The notes under the pieces are model-generated. The model saw only the letters and a program-made list of their open reading frames with translations. It was not told the DNA's origin and ran no database searches. From an uncultured Nitrospirota bacterium (lineage in GTDB: Bacteria; Nitrospinota; Nitrospinia; SZUA-224), in assembly GCA_913009285.1 (NCBI GenBank), contig CAJVYE010000105.1, forward strand, positions 1 to 5,027: DNA of 5,027 nucleotides, given 5' to 3'. A program made the translations under genes and the position numbers. Of the stretch, positions 5,002 through 5,027 are shown in pieces. Every line of letters begins with the position of its first letter. The stretch's first letter is position 1.

Positions 5002-5027
5002 AGATCGGAAGAGCACACGTCTGAACT
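5002..5027. other. Illumina TruSeq adapter sequence (artefact)
   Basis: The last 26 bases, beginning AGATCGGAAGAGC and continuing ACACGTCTGAACT, are identical to the start of the standard Illumina TruSeq read-1 adapter. In the uvrA frame they translate as IGRAHV and then TGA. This is untrimmed library sequence and not part of the organism. Confidence 0.98.

Noticed and set aside
3957..5024. uvrA as a complete gene or natural truncation ending at TGA 5022-5024
   Set aside because: The last six residues and the stop are encoded by Illumina adapter, so the end is artificial.

Overview
The window is an AT-rich stretch of bacterial chromosome. It very probably comes from an Illumina assembly, because its last 26 bases (5002-5027) are a read of the TruSeq adapter and not genome. 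The sigma70-like promoters, clear Shine-Dalgarno sites, TTG starts on two of five genes, a split transketolase and UvrA all fit a bacterium. Nothing here lets me name the phylum with confidence.

Left part, minus strand (1-1649): the first 16 codons of the transketolase C-terminal subunit (TTG start at 48) follow the complete N-terminal subunit (888 to 73) after a 24-base gap. The pair forms one operon with a good promoter at 925-953. Between this operon and the next gene lie two small repeat structures. One is a 77-bp element with imperfect inverted ends bounded by TAATTA on both sides (993-1081). The other is a 64-bp inverted repeat that overlaps the end of the next gene (1094-1157). That gene (1649 to 1146) encodes a 167-residue TerB-like (COG4103-type) helical protein of unknown role.

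Middle, plus strand (1835-3573): an extended -10 promoter and a strong ribosome binding site lead into a TTG-started, full-length MOFRL-family glycerate 2-kinase (1879-3216). A small two-helix membrane protein of 76 residues follows (3343-3573), with its own promoter. Glycerate kinase feeds glycerate into lower glycolysis and transketolase shuffles sugar phosphates, so both touch central carbon metabolism. They are on opposite strands and separate promoters, and there is no evidence that they form one pathway.

Right part (3573-5027): a well-formed 199-bp MITE (3581-3779) sits directly behind the stop codon of the 76-residue gene. It has 30-bp perfect terminal inverted repeats and an 8-bp target duplication, ATTATATA. 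A 70-bp piece of the same family, 68/70 identical and inverted, lies just upstream of the TerB-like start codon (1655-1724), so a 1.86-kb segment with the glycerate kinase and the small membrane protein lies between inverted copies. After about 170 bases of pyrimidine-rich spacer comes the 5' third of uvrA (from 3957). It is cut by the adapter, which adds a false C-terminus and a false stop codon.

I see no complete new multi-gene system. The most noteworthy items are the MITE family, the second 77-bp element and the adapter artefact.
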